Of a stretch of DNA of 64,000 nt, positions 35,535 to 46,590 are shown in pieces. The notes under the pieces were generated by a model that was not told the origin of the DNA, did not search any database, and was given only the letters and a program-made list of their open reading frames with translations. How positions within the stretch are numbered: position 1 is the first letter of the stretch; each line of letters starts with the position of its first letter. Position numbers and translations under genes: made by a program. The stretch is from Megaleporinus macrocephalus (Eukaryota > Chordata > Actinopteri > Characiformes > Anostomidae), in assembly GCA_021613375.1 (NCBI GenBank), contig CM038711.1, positions 19,329,694-19,393,693 on the forward strand. Reading direction: 5' to 3'.

Positions 35535-35536
35535 AC
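35475..35536. repeat. Compound (CT)n(CA)n microsatellite
   Basis: About 18 CT units followed by about 13 CA units. Confidence 0.98.
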
Positions 35537-36105
35537 TCTTATATATAAATGAGTTCTGACTTGTTTGAAACCTGAAACTGCACATGATGTAACCTGCTGG
35601 TAAACGCGTCACTCCGCCGGTTTTCACAAACTTTATTTCACCCGCCGAGCTTCGTTACAGCTACATCACAGGTTTACTCTTTAAGAGCTGGTTAAGAAGG
35701 CTTCTACGTGTACACCCCCTACCCCCACCCAGCCAGTCGGTAAGACGTGCTACCGAAGAACATCAATCAACTCCTAATTCTGTCGGTCAATTTGGGACTT
35801 TTAGTTGGACAAACTTCATCTGTATAGTTCATACAATTTTATTTAGATTTTTTATTTTATCAATTGGCCTTTTATTTAATTCTGAAAGTCACATAGTAGA
35901 TACATATTTATATGCGTGTGTGTGTGTTTGTAAAACTTAATAATATTGCAATCATTATAATTATTACTGTTATTTATTTATTTACTTATTTATTTACACT
36001 TTACAGTCAGTGGCATATATAGGAAAAGAGACACCTTTCCACAAGAAACACCTAAGGAGGGAGTGAATGACTAATAGGAAGTAAGTCTGGGTCGTCATGA
36101 ACAGT
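35537..36105. other. AT-rich spacer with short CpG-containing start
   Basis: 35600-35650 has some CpG (GTAAACGCGTCACTCC, CACCCGCCGAGC). The rest is AT-rich with no feature. Confidence 0.25.
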
Positions 36106-36530
36106 ACTTAAAAGGCAACCCAGTCTGACCCAATTAGTGTATTCCTCTGGAGCCTGCCTGTTGTACAGCTCCCAAGACCATGATCCCTTCTGGGTTGCTC
36201 TGAATTGAATTTGCTGGCTCGTACATGCCTTTGCCTATCTCCCAACAGTGCCTTCATTGGCTGGGAGACTCAGGTTCGAAGTTCAGAGCTCTGAACCCGC
36301 TGGCTCCTTTGCTATGCTGCAAAGCTGTCGACTTTGTGATCAAGACCCATGTTTCCAAAGCAGGTTATGAAACGCGCGTCTCTCTGTCTTTAATAATTTA
36401 TTTCTATTCCCTAGAGCCAGGCTGGAGAGGAGGTTACAGACAACAACTTTTTAGAAATGTATTTCGCTGCAGGACTCCATGCCTTGTCTTCATCTAGCTT
36501 CTCTTCATTACAGTGCCCAAATCCCAAATC
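36106..36530. promoter_or_regulatory. Candidate conserved non-coding block
   Basis: Unique, balanced sequence with ACCCAATTAGTG, GAATTGAATTTGC, CAAAGCTGTCGACTTTG (a near palindrome around GTCGAC) and CTTTAATAATTTATTTC. Clearly different from the AT-rich DNA on its left. No coding exon. Confidence 0.35.
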
Positions 36531-37210
36531 TTGTCGATATAGGACTGCATTGAAAATCATTTCAGAAAAGAAAAGTTTGAATCATTTCATCATACTTCAG
36601 ACTTTAGTTGGCCCTAAACTGTGTGCATGAGTGATAATACGGAAGAAAAATGGGAGAGCCAAAGAAAGTGGGAAATCTAGTTCATTAGCCGCGTTCACTT
36701 CAAGGTAGTCCTTAAATTGAGTCCTTTGTTTTGCTGCACTGCCTTGCCTGGAACCATCAGTCTATACCCAAAGGGGGAAATGCAAGCAGCAGAGCAATTT
36801 GGCATCATTGCAAAGCACAGCTACCTGGGTAGCTGTTGTGTTGAGACACACACTGCTCCTGTCTGGTAGGAATAGACTGTCCTGATGTGACAATGGAAGA
36901 GAGCAGCGTCCCTGGAGTGGGCGGCTCCCTTGAGTCTTCGCCAAGGCTGCAGTGCTTCAACTTCCTTTCAGTAAAATGTTCTTCCAAAAGAACCAATAAA
37001 ATAAAATGAAACTTTGCAGAGGAACACTTTGTTGTTTTTCTCCCACCAGCACACAGCAAAGTGGGAAGCAAATAAATATAAGCATAAATTCTGTTCCACC
37101 TGAACTGGCCTACCACCTACCGCCAGCTTCTATGGCTTTGGCTTCAAAATATATGCAGGTTGTGACAAGTCTCTGAAAATTTGAGGCCATTTCCTGGCTA
37201 GAACTGTATG
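36531..37210. other. Non-coding, partly high-complexity DNA
   Basis: 36670-37000 looks unique. A 103-codon minus-strand frame there has no domain or splice context. Confidence 0.25.
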
Positions 37211-38320
37211 TTAACATAGATTTGCCATATATTTGCATTAATCAGGCATTTGATAGACTTGGAGTGCGCATGGAATATTTCCAGCCTGAAGCAGGGAGGG
37301 GATTATTTCTTGTGTTGGTGTCAGTCACCTTCTCTGCAAGCGCCCGTCTGAAGGAGGCAGCGAGAGGCTCCGTTGACCTGACCGCTCCAACCGTGGGCCA
37401 CGCAATGCGGGACACTGGCGCCTTGACGTCAAGTTGGCCATAAGAAGCTGATGACCCACTTCATCTGGACACGGCCATAACTTAAACTTCTCCTATCAGC
37501 CAAAGCCCTCGTCGAGTGTCGTGTGAGAATACCCGCTTTCTCTGCAGTCTCTGATTATTCATCAGATCTTGGTAAGACTTCAACATACCCACAAAGGCGC
37601 CACCAATGACCCAATTATCTCGAGAGGGGGCCCAAAACAAGGATGAAGCAGAATGCGAAATGTGGCAATTCCAGAAGTTCGGCTAATATTTCTGAAGGGC
37701 TTCCACGAGTTCTGCTATTTTCTGGATGTTTCATTGTGTTGATTGAACTGAAGCTCCTCCATGTTGAATGGAATCATTGCCGGCCAATCTCCAGCCAGAT
37801 GATGCGCATAATGTATTAAGACAGCTGGTTGAAGTACCTCTTCTTCATCACAACATAATCGTGTTATCAATTATACAAAATATCTCTTCATTTCAGTGTT
37901 GATTATGCCCACCCTTACAAGGGGGGATTCATGGGATGGATCATGGGAAGCACACACAACAAAAAAGCAAACAAAACAGTCTAATCTCGCAACTTTGTGG
38001 AGAAGGATCAATGGCGAGTGACTCGTGAAGCTGCCATGCTGCTGGTGGCCATTCTTTCGCCACTTGAGGAGCAGCTTGGTGTCACCTGGGGAGGGGATGT
38101 GCTGGGCTTCCCTCTTTCACACAAGCTGCTCCCCCCGCCTGTGATGGACAGACAGCCCAACAACGGCATCCATTGATGCTATGCTACTAAGGGAAGGGTT
38201 GCAGAGGACATGTCTTTGGGAATTCAGCCCGTCTTGGCCTCTGAAGGGCCCAGCAGCTTGAACCCATGTCACTCGAAAGGGGCCGAACTTGTCTTCCCCC
38301 ACCACTCCAGTTTTTTTTGT
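37211..38320. promoter_or_regulatory. Long candidate conserved block with a palindromic CRE
   Basis: About 1.1 kb without low-complexity sequence. A perfect cAMP-response element TGACGTCA (37424-37431) sits inside the larger palindrome TTGACGTCAA. CpG sites cluster at 37335-37435. Further right are CCAATTATCTCGAG, ATTGCCGGCCAATC and GCGCATAATGTATTAAG. Reading frames are short and overlap on both strands. This is one of the strongest regulatory-looking blocks here. Confidence 0.4.
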
Positions 38321-39430
38321 CTTTGAAAGCTAAATGGTTAATTGTAATATAAAAAAGAGGCAGTTTAAGCAAACGTTTGGCTAGAAGAATATGAGCAGAG
38401 GGAGGGGCCTCTTATGAGTCAGGCTGTAAAATTTGTTACATGAAAAGCTGAAGAAAAAATAGAATCAAGGGGGAATAATAAAATTAGGGACAAGGGGAGA
38501 AAACGGGGTAGAGAAAGGGAGAGAGAGCGAGCCAGAAAAAAGCTGCTGACCCTTATCGCCGCCAGTGAAGAGCAGGAGATTAGAAAGTGTTTCATGCTAA
38601 TTTCCATGGAGATTTCTGTAATTTCTCCAAAACGACTCCTTCCCCTTTTGATTTGTCTGTCCCACCCGGCCCCCCGCTGACATGGCTGGGGTGGTCCGGC
38701 CCGTCACGCTGCTGCTCTCGTGGGTCCTGCCTCGGCCCCTTGCTGCGCCCAACCGTCCCCAGATTACTGGAGCGGAGCTGACGTCTCTATCAGCCCTCGC
38801 CACCGCCATGCCCTCCTCCCAACAACCACACACACACCCTTCACCACAAAACTCCACACACACTCTCAGACCTGTCACATGACAGCTTCATCAGTTCACG
38901 CTGCAAACTCCCACCAGTCTTCCACTTTCTCCTTTCTTTTTTTCCTCACTCACTCACCCCCCCACCCACCCCGCCTATACACCAGAAGACCACCCCAACC
39001 ACAGACACTCACACGCCCGCTTTACTGCAGACCATTTCACCTTTTGCCATTGCTCTGCCTTCTCCCTCAGACTCATTGCTTGCTCCATGCTTCTGCCTGC
39101 CACATCAAAGGAGAGGCAGGGGTCAGGGAGCCACAGGCATGGAATATAAATGCAACCGGCAGCGTGGCAGTATGGGAAATCAATCCTCTAAAGATAGCAG
39201 CATCTACCTCATGAACCCATCATCATCCTCCATCATGTGCACCACAAGGCCAACGTGCATGAGATTACAGAACTTGCAGAATACTCCTTCTTGTCCGCTT
39301 TACACTCAAGTTCTCAACATACTTTTCTCATTATAACAGTTACGATGTGATATGAATCTGTAGGTAATAGTACATTTGAACAGTGACTATCTATCAGTCC
39401 TGCGCTGATAAAACATCCATGCTATATCAA
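38321..39430. other. Non-coding DNA with GC-rich core
   Basis: 38570-38820 is GC- and CpG-rich and unique, possibly regulatory. 38820-39010 is C/A-rich low complexity, which explains the 164-codon Thr/Pro/His-rich frame across it. 39100-39430 is ordinary spacer. Confidence 0.3.
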
Positions 39431-39900
39431 AGCCTTTACAGTGGAATTCCACTGATTTTTTAAGCTGTGTGCATAATTATAACATTACGATGTAAATAAA
39501 GAAAGAGTTTTGATGTGGAATGCTTTGATCTAGAGAAACTTATAGAGTCAGAATTGATCACAGTGTTAGTGGAACCAGACATCTGAAGGGTGTAATGTCT
39601 CCAAAAGTTTCCTCACAGAACATGAAATGGTTGTCAATATGCTGCCCAATGCCTGAGATATTGCTTTATATAATGGTTTTAAAAATGTTTTAGTCTTAAA
39701 TGTGCTCAGTAATGGCATTGAGGTAAGTAAAACTATTTCCCTTTATTATGAATATTTAATATGAAGGTGTAAGTAAAAATTCACATGTTGGTTCACTGGA
39801 TATTAAATAAAAAGACTGCGTTTGTGTTGTCAGTATCTGGGTTCCGATAATCACCACTGTAAAGAAATATGAGTTTCTCAACAATTTTGTTGATGTTTTT
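39431..39900. repeat. Interspersed repeat, copy 2 (related to 29285-29800)
   Basis: Begins TGGAATTCCACTGATTTTTT, followed by GAGTCAGAATTGATCACAGT, CCAGACATCTGAAGG and a later GGTTCACTGG...AAATAAAAAG segment, in the same order as copy 1. Divergence is considerable, so the insertions are old. Non-coding. Confidence 0.6.
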
Positions 39901-40200
39901 CATCATAAATGCTGATTTTTGTAGAAATTTTGAAAAACGGTTGGAATTTCCTCTGTAAGTTGTTTGAGGAGAGTACCGACTAGATGACTAGTAGTCTAGA
40001 TATTCTAGTAGTCTTCATGAATGGCACAGATTACCTGCAGATTTTGCCAACAAAAAAATAAAAATCTTTAACTAGTCATGAATATTTCCAGGTTTTCTTA
40101 ACAGCATCTGGCTTTCAACGATAAACACTATAAACCACACAACACAATTTCTAAAGGGAAAGTGCTCATTTTGAGCGACTGTGGCCAAAATCAACTTTCT
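39901..40200. other. AT-rich spacer
   Basis: Contains a cluster of CTAG words (39980-40012) forming weak local palindromes; otherwise nothing. Confidence 0.3.
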
Positions 40201-40930
40201 ATTCATGCAGCACAAGCCTGCGCCTCCCATCATGGGGGGAAACCCGATGGCATTGTGCTGTTTCTGGAATCTTGTGAGAAAAAAAGTCAGACAGCTTATT
40301 GAGCAAAACACTGCAGTGGAAATATGTAAACAGCCTTTGTTGGAGGCCCTCGGCTGAAGCTCGCTGCCAGCCGAGAGTAGTCAAGCTTCCCGCTGTATGT
40401 CAATATCATGCTTCACTTTGATTTAAACATCTGTGAAATGCGCCTGTATCTTTTACCATGGAGATTGTCTCCTTGGAAATCTTCGATAACGGTCCCGGGG
40501 TAGTATTTTCTGTTCCGGCAAATGGTTATGCAACCTAGCGTGCAACAGAGATAGTGTCCAAAAGATAAAGCTGGGGGTGGGGGAGGTGGAGGGGGTGGGT
40601 TGTGGTGGTTGGGGAAGGAAAAGGCAAACAAACTCTTATAGTTGCTGAAGTGTGCATGGGACCATAGAATCTGGGGATGAGTTCAAATGAGGAAAATAGA
40701 GCTTACCCTTGGCACTAAACAACCTTGCTTGGGTAGAAAAATTGTATTTGGTGGTTGTTGAGGCTGTTAGCTTTGGCGTTAGTGTCACATGAAGAAAGGA
40801 TGTCAACATCTCCATTAGCATGGGGGGTGGGGGGGTCACTTCTTGCCCGACACTTGTGGTTTCGGAGTGTGACAGGGAACTTGTGGCTCTTAGACACCTG
40901 GGAGCTGTGGACATTCAAAGACACAAAAAA
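40201..40930. promoter_or_regulatory. Candidate conserved non-coding block
   Basis: 40330-40560 is unique and motif-rich: CACTTTGATTTAAAC (TCF/LEF-type), GGAGATTGTCTCCTTGG (partial palindrome), ATCTTCGATAACGGTCC. A G-rich patch (40570-40612) interrupts it, followed by further unique sequence. No coding signature. Confidence 0.35.
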
Positions 40931-42167
40931 TAAGTGACAATAGACAGATGTATCTTACTGGACTGTGAACACGGCTAACAAGACATTTATGACATTTCTA
41001 TATATTAATGACATACAGTTAATGACTGCTTTAAAATAAAAAAGTTTGATTGATAGTTTTGACCAGTTTTCAAACTTTCAAAAGATTTTACTTCTAGGTA
41101 AGATGTTTATACAGTCAAGAAAAACAAGATTGCATCAAAAACACTTCAGCAAAGTCCTGCCGAGAAGGTCAAGGGCATTTGTGGCTGTACATAGATGGTT
41201 TTTTAAATAGCCTTGTTGTATGACATTACTGATAAGAAGAGGCCTTTAAATCCTATGGTCAGTTATCACTCAGTAGCACCCCCGCTCTGAAAGATTATCC
41301 TCCTCCTGTGGTACGTCTACTGCACAAGGCCTTCTCACCAAGGCCCACAAAACCACAATATAAAAAGCTGTGCATTCAGCACATTGGTAATGCACTTAAA
41401 GCATGCCACAAGCGCGCAACCCAGCAGCACAATGGCCAGGATATGGGTTTTTCCACGCTTTCACAAAGTGGACATATAGTTGTTCCAGTCAGAAACGGAG
41501 CCGCAGTGTCTAGAAGATTTTTTTTTTAAGTGCAGTAAAGGCATTTTTGAAAATTAAATCTTGGCTGGCCCTGCGACCCATTTACCTTGAGAGGAGGGGG
41601 TGGGGAGGGGTGTTTGCACCAGCCACAGACCCTTGAAAAGTACGAGGCAAGATAAAGGCGCAGTGATTGTCCTGGTAAAGTGGCACTACATGATGAACTA
41701 TTATGCCAGATTCAAATGCCTCAAAGCCTGCCAGAGCACTTGGCTGACTCATAATGGGCCAAGGCAAAATACTAGGCATTGAGTGCTGATATTGATTTGA
41801 CAGTGCATCTCAAGTATAGCACACAGCACTATGTCAACCGAGGGTACTAGAAAAGACCCCTGAAACTTTTTCCCCAATTGAGCGAGCAGAAATGTATTCA
41901 AATAGGGGAGTGTACAGTAAAGAATGCCTTATTTCTTCGGTACTGGAGGCAGTCTGTCCTCCAAACATGATTCATTTCAATTGGTTTTGAAGTAGGTATC
42001 AGTGGAAGTAACCACTTCTTATTTTGTTCCAAATACAAATGTACAGTATTTGTCCTTAATATGTTTCTGCTAATTTAAAATAATGATCGTTTTAGAAATC
42101 AAATGGTGCTGTGCTGTCTTTCAAAATAGGCATGCACGGTTATTGTGAGTCACCAATAATTCTTTGC
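40931..42167. other. Non-coding DNA
   Basis: AT-rich to 41220. 41280-41500 and 41570-41790 are more complex and could hold short regulatory elements. No exon seen. Confidence 0.25.
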
Positions 42168-42204
42168 GTGTGTGTGTGTGTGTGTGTGTGTGTTGTTGTT
42201 GTTG
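42168..42204. repeat. (TG)n(TTG)n microsatellite
   Basis: TG units passing into TTG units. Confidence 0.95.
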
Positions 42205-43120
42205 GGGGAGATGGGTTGGGTGACATTAACCCCATTAACCTTTCTTTTTCCATTCAGGTCTCTTCCTGCTTAGGAAATCTAACCCTATAACCACATTATC
42301 AGTTGGGTCCATTCATATCTTCATTCACAGTAAAAGTACTTAATGTGATATTTCCTCTGTCTTCATGTGTTGGTAGGGCAGTACTATTGTTTTGTTGTTG
42401 CTGTCGCACAAGCAAGTTATTGTGCATCAGTGGCAAACCATCCAACTTCAGACAATTCGATTTTTATTGAGGACAAATGAGTGAAAAGTAATTTATACTT
42501 AAACGGACACAAGAACCCAACAAAAGGCCTTGACAGTCCCAGCAAACATGAGCCCGTTTCTGCCAGTCTCTGACCAGCCGCTACTCAATAAGACTAGCCG
42601 TCTAAGAGCTCCTTGGTTGCCTGATGGCAGGGCCAGCCAGAGTAGTGTACTCTTCCCCCCTAATGCCCCTACTCCATTGATCTTTCCCGTAACTGCAGCC
42701 CTCTATACAAACCCACACTATCTGGAGTGGGGAGTGCTCCCAGCCAACACCTCCCACACCCCCCACCCCCACTTCAAAGGTACATATTTACTCTTGGAAA
42801 TTTAGAGAAAGTGCAGCTGTGGATGCATCCGACAACCTCAATCAATAATGGGACTGGTCCTTCTGACCCCCCCCTGCTGTCTAATAAAGTGCTTCTCAGG
42901 GCCCAGTGGTTTTCCCTGGTAGTCTTTTGAGGTTGGCTCCAAGCAGCACTTAAAGGTTCCTTTTCCCATACCTCTTCTCGTAAACAGAGTTTCTTTATTG
43001 TATGTTTTTTTTTTTTTTGATATACATCAACATGTTTTACAGATGCAGTTTTGTGATGGGATTTAACTGACATTTTTATCATATATTGTGATTTCAATGC
43101 ATATTGTGATTTCTATGCTC

Positions 43121-43128
<8 letters not shown>
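42205..43128. other. Non-coding DNA
   Basis: 42520-42860 is moderately complex with C-rich patches. The remainder is AT-rich, with a T run at 43007-43018. Confidence 0.25.
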
Positions 43129-43185
<57 letters not shown>

Positions 43186-43225
43186 GAAAGAGAGAGAGAA
43201 AGAAAGGGAGAGAGAGAGAGAAAGA
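43129..43225. repeat. Compound (TA)n(GA)n microsatellite
   Basis: About 26 TA units followed by an interrupted GA run. Confidence 0.97.
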
Positions 43226-43399
43226 GCACATGGCACATATATAGCACATGAAGCATTGAAACACAGTCAATAATATAAATAAATGCCTTTTTTGAATGTC
43301 TTATATGGAAATCTCTTTGAAATATTCAGTGTGAACACAGGTATCATTATTTCTCCAATATGTATGCAATATTTAATTTACATTTAATTTTGGAGAGCT

Positions 43400-43990
43400 T
43401 TTTATTTGTTCTTAAAATGATATATGATTGATAATTACCAGCATCCACAGACTCCTTTGTATCCATCCCTAACATCACTACCAGTTCTTTCATTTGTCCT
43501 TTGATGGTTTGGGAAATGAGTATTATGTCTACTTGGGAGATTTCCTCCTCTCGTTTTAGACAAAAGTTTCCTGCTGAGACGCAGATTATCGTAATTGTCT
43601 TAGCCACTTCTCGAAAACAAATGTGTATTAAGACGAAGGCTTGGGATAGGACCCTCTGCAGTCGCAGGATTGAGACAATCACAATCTTTTGTAATTACGC
43701 GCAAGGATATTCTAATTACTGATGATTAAGGCTACTGCATGTCGCTTGCTTCGGTATGCTACAACAATTAGGAAAACATATATGTCAGCTGTGCTTTTGC
43801 CCATGATTTCACTTAAATGTGAATGTTATAAATCAGCTCAGCAGGAGATTTATTCTGGTACAATGAGAATGGAATTTTACACTAAACTATGTTTAACTTC
43901 AGCCGGTCTTACTAAAGTTTTATGTGGTGGATAATACTCTGAACTGCCTGGCATTGAAGTATACCTATCTGATTGTTTGCTGCTAGTAAA
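43400..43990. promoter_or_regulatory. Candidate enhancer with clustered TAAT sites
   Basis: High-complexity block in AT-rich surroundings. Homeodomain-type cores cluster within 140 bases: TAATTG (43592), TAATTA (43692), TAATTA (43713) and TGATTAA (43724). CpG-containing words such as TTACGCGC and CTGAGACGCAG lie between them. Frames of 111 codons (minus) and 73 codons (plus) overlap it, a pattern also seen in slowly evolving non-coding DNA; neither shows a domain. Confidence 0.4.
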
Positions 43991-45200
43991 CTGATAGCAT
44001 TCTTGCCCTAAATTAAAATGGGATAACCTGTTATAGTATATTATCATATCACAGTCTACAAAGCTCCAGAAATGAAGCATTTTGAACATCATAGGCGAGA
44101 CTGAGATGTAATGAAAAACAAATGGAATGTATATACAGAATGCATAAATGATGTGTCTGTAGTGAGTACAGTAATATTTAAAAAGACATTACTCAGAATA
44201 CAGTTACTTTGAAACATTTCCGAAGAGGACGTTTCTTTGCTAACGATGAAGTTCCTGATTAAGTTTGATTAGTAAGGTTATATTTCCGATTTGGGAATTG
44301 TTAAGTAAAGCAGATGTCCAGTGTTTTTCATGTACATATTTGCAAATACTGTTATATAAAAGGTAGAAACTGAGACTAACAATACCTGGTTTAGCATGGC
44401 TGAGAAATCTAACTTTTATTTTTGCAGCGTTACAAATGCAGTAAAATTAATAAATGAATCATTGAACTTGTTAAATTTATGTGATGAGTCATTTATTTAG
44501 CTTTTATGAGGGATGACTGAACCGTGTTTTTACTTTTCCTTTAGTGTGTTATGGAACTTTTTGTGCTTGTAAACAATCTGAAAAGTTATAAAGTCCAGAG
44601 TACACGCCACAAGAAGAAACTCTCTCCCACAGAAAGTACTTTTCCCAGCTGCCTGAAATGCCTCTTTGGAATTTAAGCTATTTTGTTGCAAGGTGATGTC
44701 ATCTCGTAGCTTTTTTAACAGTTCAACTGTTCACAGTAAGGCTTAAAAACACAGGAGGTCAAACAGATCCTTTCAAACAGTCTGTACTAGTAGAACAAAA
44801 AACAAAATTATAAAGACGAGCTTAATATGCCACTTTTAAGATGTATTCTAAATTTAGTTTCAATATATTGTAAATATGCTACTTTGTATATATGGAAAAG
44901 TATGCATTGAGAACAGTTTATTCAGTATTCAGTTTTATATAATTTTACAAAGTATTTGGACAAATGTCTGTCTGATACCACACACATATTCAATTTGCGG
45001 TCAAAACTGCCATTAATCCTTTGTATGTGATTTATTTTTCATGAGGTATTAATATGGATATTAGGTCTGAAGCATGAAATAATCTGCTTGATTAAGGAAG
45101 AGGAAAGTCAAATAAAGACTTTAATGTATGTTTCCTTTTTTTTGACTGAAAATTATGAATGAAGGACGACCTCTAACTTTCACATAGTACTGTATTTTTA
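43991..45200. other. AT-rich spacer
   Basis: No exon, tandem array or recognisable repeat. Confidence 0.3.
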
Positions 45201-46084
45201 AGCTGAATTACTCTGTGATGGCTTGTGCAAAGAGGCCTTCATATCATTCACACACATTTAGAAACCGCTTCTCTTCTGCTGAGATGTCTGGTCTGCAGTG
45301 TTGTTTTGATTGCCCTTCATACTTACAGGGAATCCATCAGCACATGCAATGGAGGGACACCTGCCTCTGCTGCAGTTGTTTGTGTACTCAGTCACCGCCA
45401 TATCTGTGACAGTGCTGAAAACACAGCCTCGGCTCACTATCATTAATCCTGACAGTTTACTCTGACTAGTCTCCGTCTCTCTCTCTGTCTCTCTCTCTGT
45501 CTCTCGTTGCTCACTTTCTTTGCTGTCTCCCTATGGCCTGCTAACACATTGACAGCCGTTTGTTAATAGGTATCAGTTTGCAGAGAGCTGAGCTGGAGGG
45601 ACATGTGGTAATCATCTTTATCTCGGAGCTCTGTTGGCAGTGCACCTCTCCCTCGCTATGCTGGCGGACACTTGCCATTGAGTTGCTGTCAGGCAGAAAG
45701 GGGGTATAGGATGTGGGAGCAGGCGGCGCTGGGTCACGCTCCTTTCTCTTCAAAAGGCGCTGCAGCTAAAACCTTAAGTGGCGTTTTAGCTACCTGCACT
45801 GTCAGAGCTGACACTTTCCACTCCTCTAACGAGGAGAGACCACCAGAGCTGCGGCCAACTCCATTACATCTCCACAGTGGGTTACTCTCAGCATTGTATG
45901 TGTGTGTGTGGCATACGGTCCATTACTGGTGGTAGAAGCCCACTTCAGTACAACCAAAGAAAGTGTTTTAATCAAACAGAAATAGAAGATATTTTGCCTT
46001 ATTGGTCATATGTGTGCAAAAAGACACATTACACATACCTTACCTTGTTTACTTTGTACAGTGTTTACAGTGGCTGCAGCATGT
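45201..46084. other. Non-coding DNA with (CT)n patch
   Basis: An interrupted CTCTGT/CT run spans about 45475-45505. 45540-45880 is unique and GC-balanced. No exon. Confidence 0.25.
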
Positions 46085-46250
46085 CACCATGAATCCTTGC
46101 ACAGTCTTAAAAATAAACTCTCTAAAAAGGATTCTTTGGAGCAGCCCATAACAAAAAGGTTTGTTAAATGTCTTTTAGTAATCTTCCCCACTTTAAAGTG
46201 GAGTATGGCAAATATGTAATATGTAATAATAAAGTTTTTATTTTACACAG
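46085..46250. repeat. Probable MITE-like interspersed repeat
   Basis: GCACAGTCTTAAAAATAAAC followed by AAAAAGGATTCTTTGGAGC and, further on, CACTTTAAAGTGGAGTATGG resembles the short fish elements built on 'taaaaataaaggttcttt' and 'gaacc' motifs. A probable relative lies at 59700-59870. Ends not resolved. Confidence 0.4.
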
Positions 46251-46590
46251 TATGTCCCATTATATATTTTTCTTGACATCTGATCAGCTGGAAAAGATAA
46301 AGTTGTACTTACATACCATGCTGCCCTAAATCCAATTAAAAAGGACTAAAATTATGCTGTTGTTGCAATCGAGCATGCAGCTGGCAAATATTGATAATAT
46401 CCATGATATACTTAAAAAAGCACATATTAGGACAAATTAGGACATTATTCATAAAGATAACTCTAAATATTGTTATGCCCTACTTCAAAGGCTCAGTAAA
46501 AGCTTTTTCCTATAATTGTACGCCCATGAACATAGGAAGATTTATCTTTAGGGGTTTCAGTAAAAATAATTATTTATAAAAGCCGTTTAT
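46251..46590. other. AT-rich spacer
   Basis: No feature recognised. Confidence 0.3.

Noticed and set aside
38720..39214. 164-codon Thr/Pro/His-rich plus-strand frame
   Set aside because: Composition follows the C/A-rich low-complexity sequence; no domain or exon boundaries.
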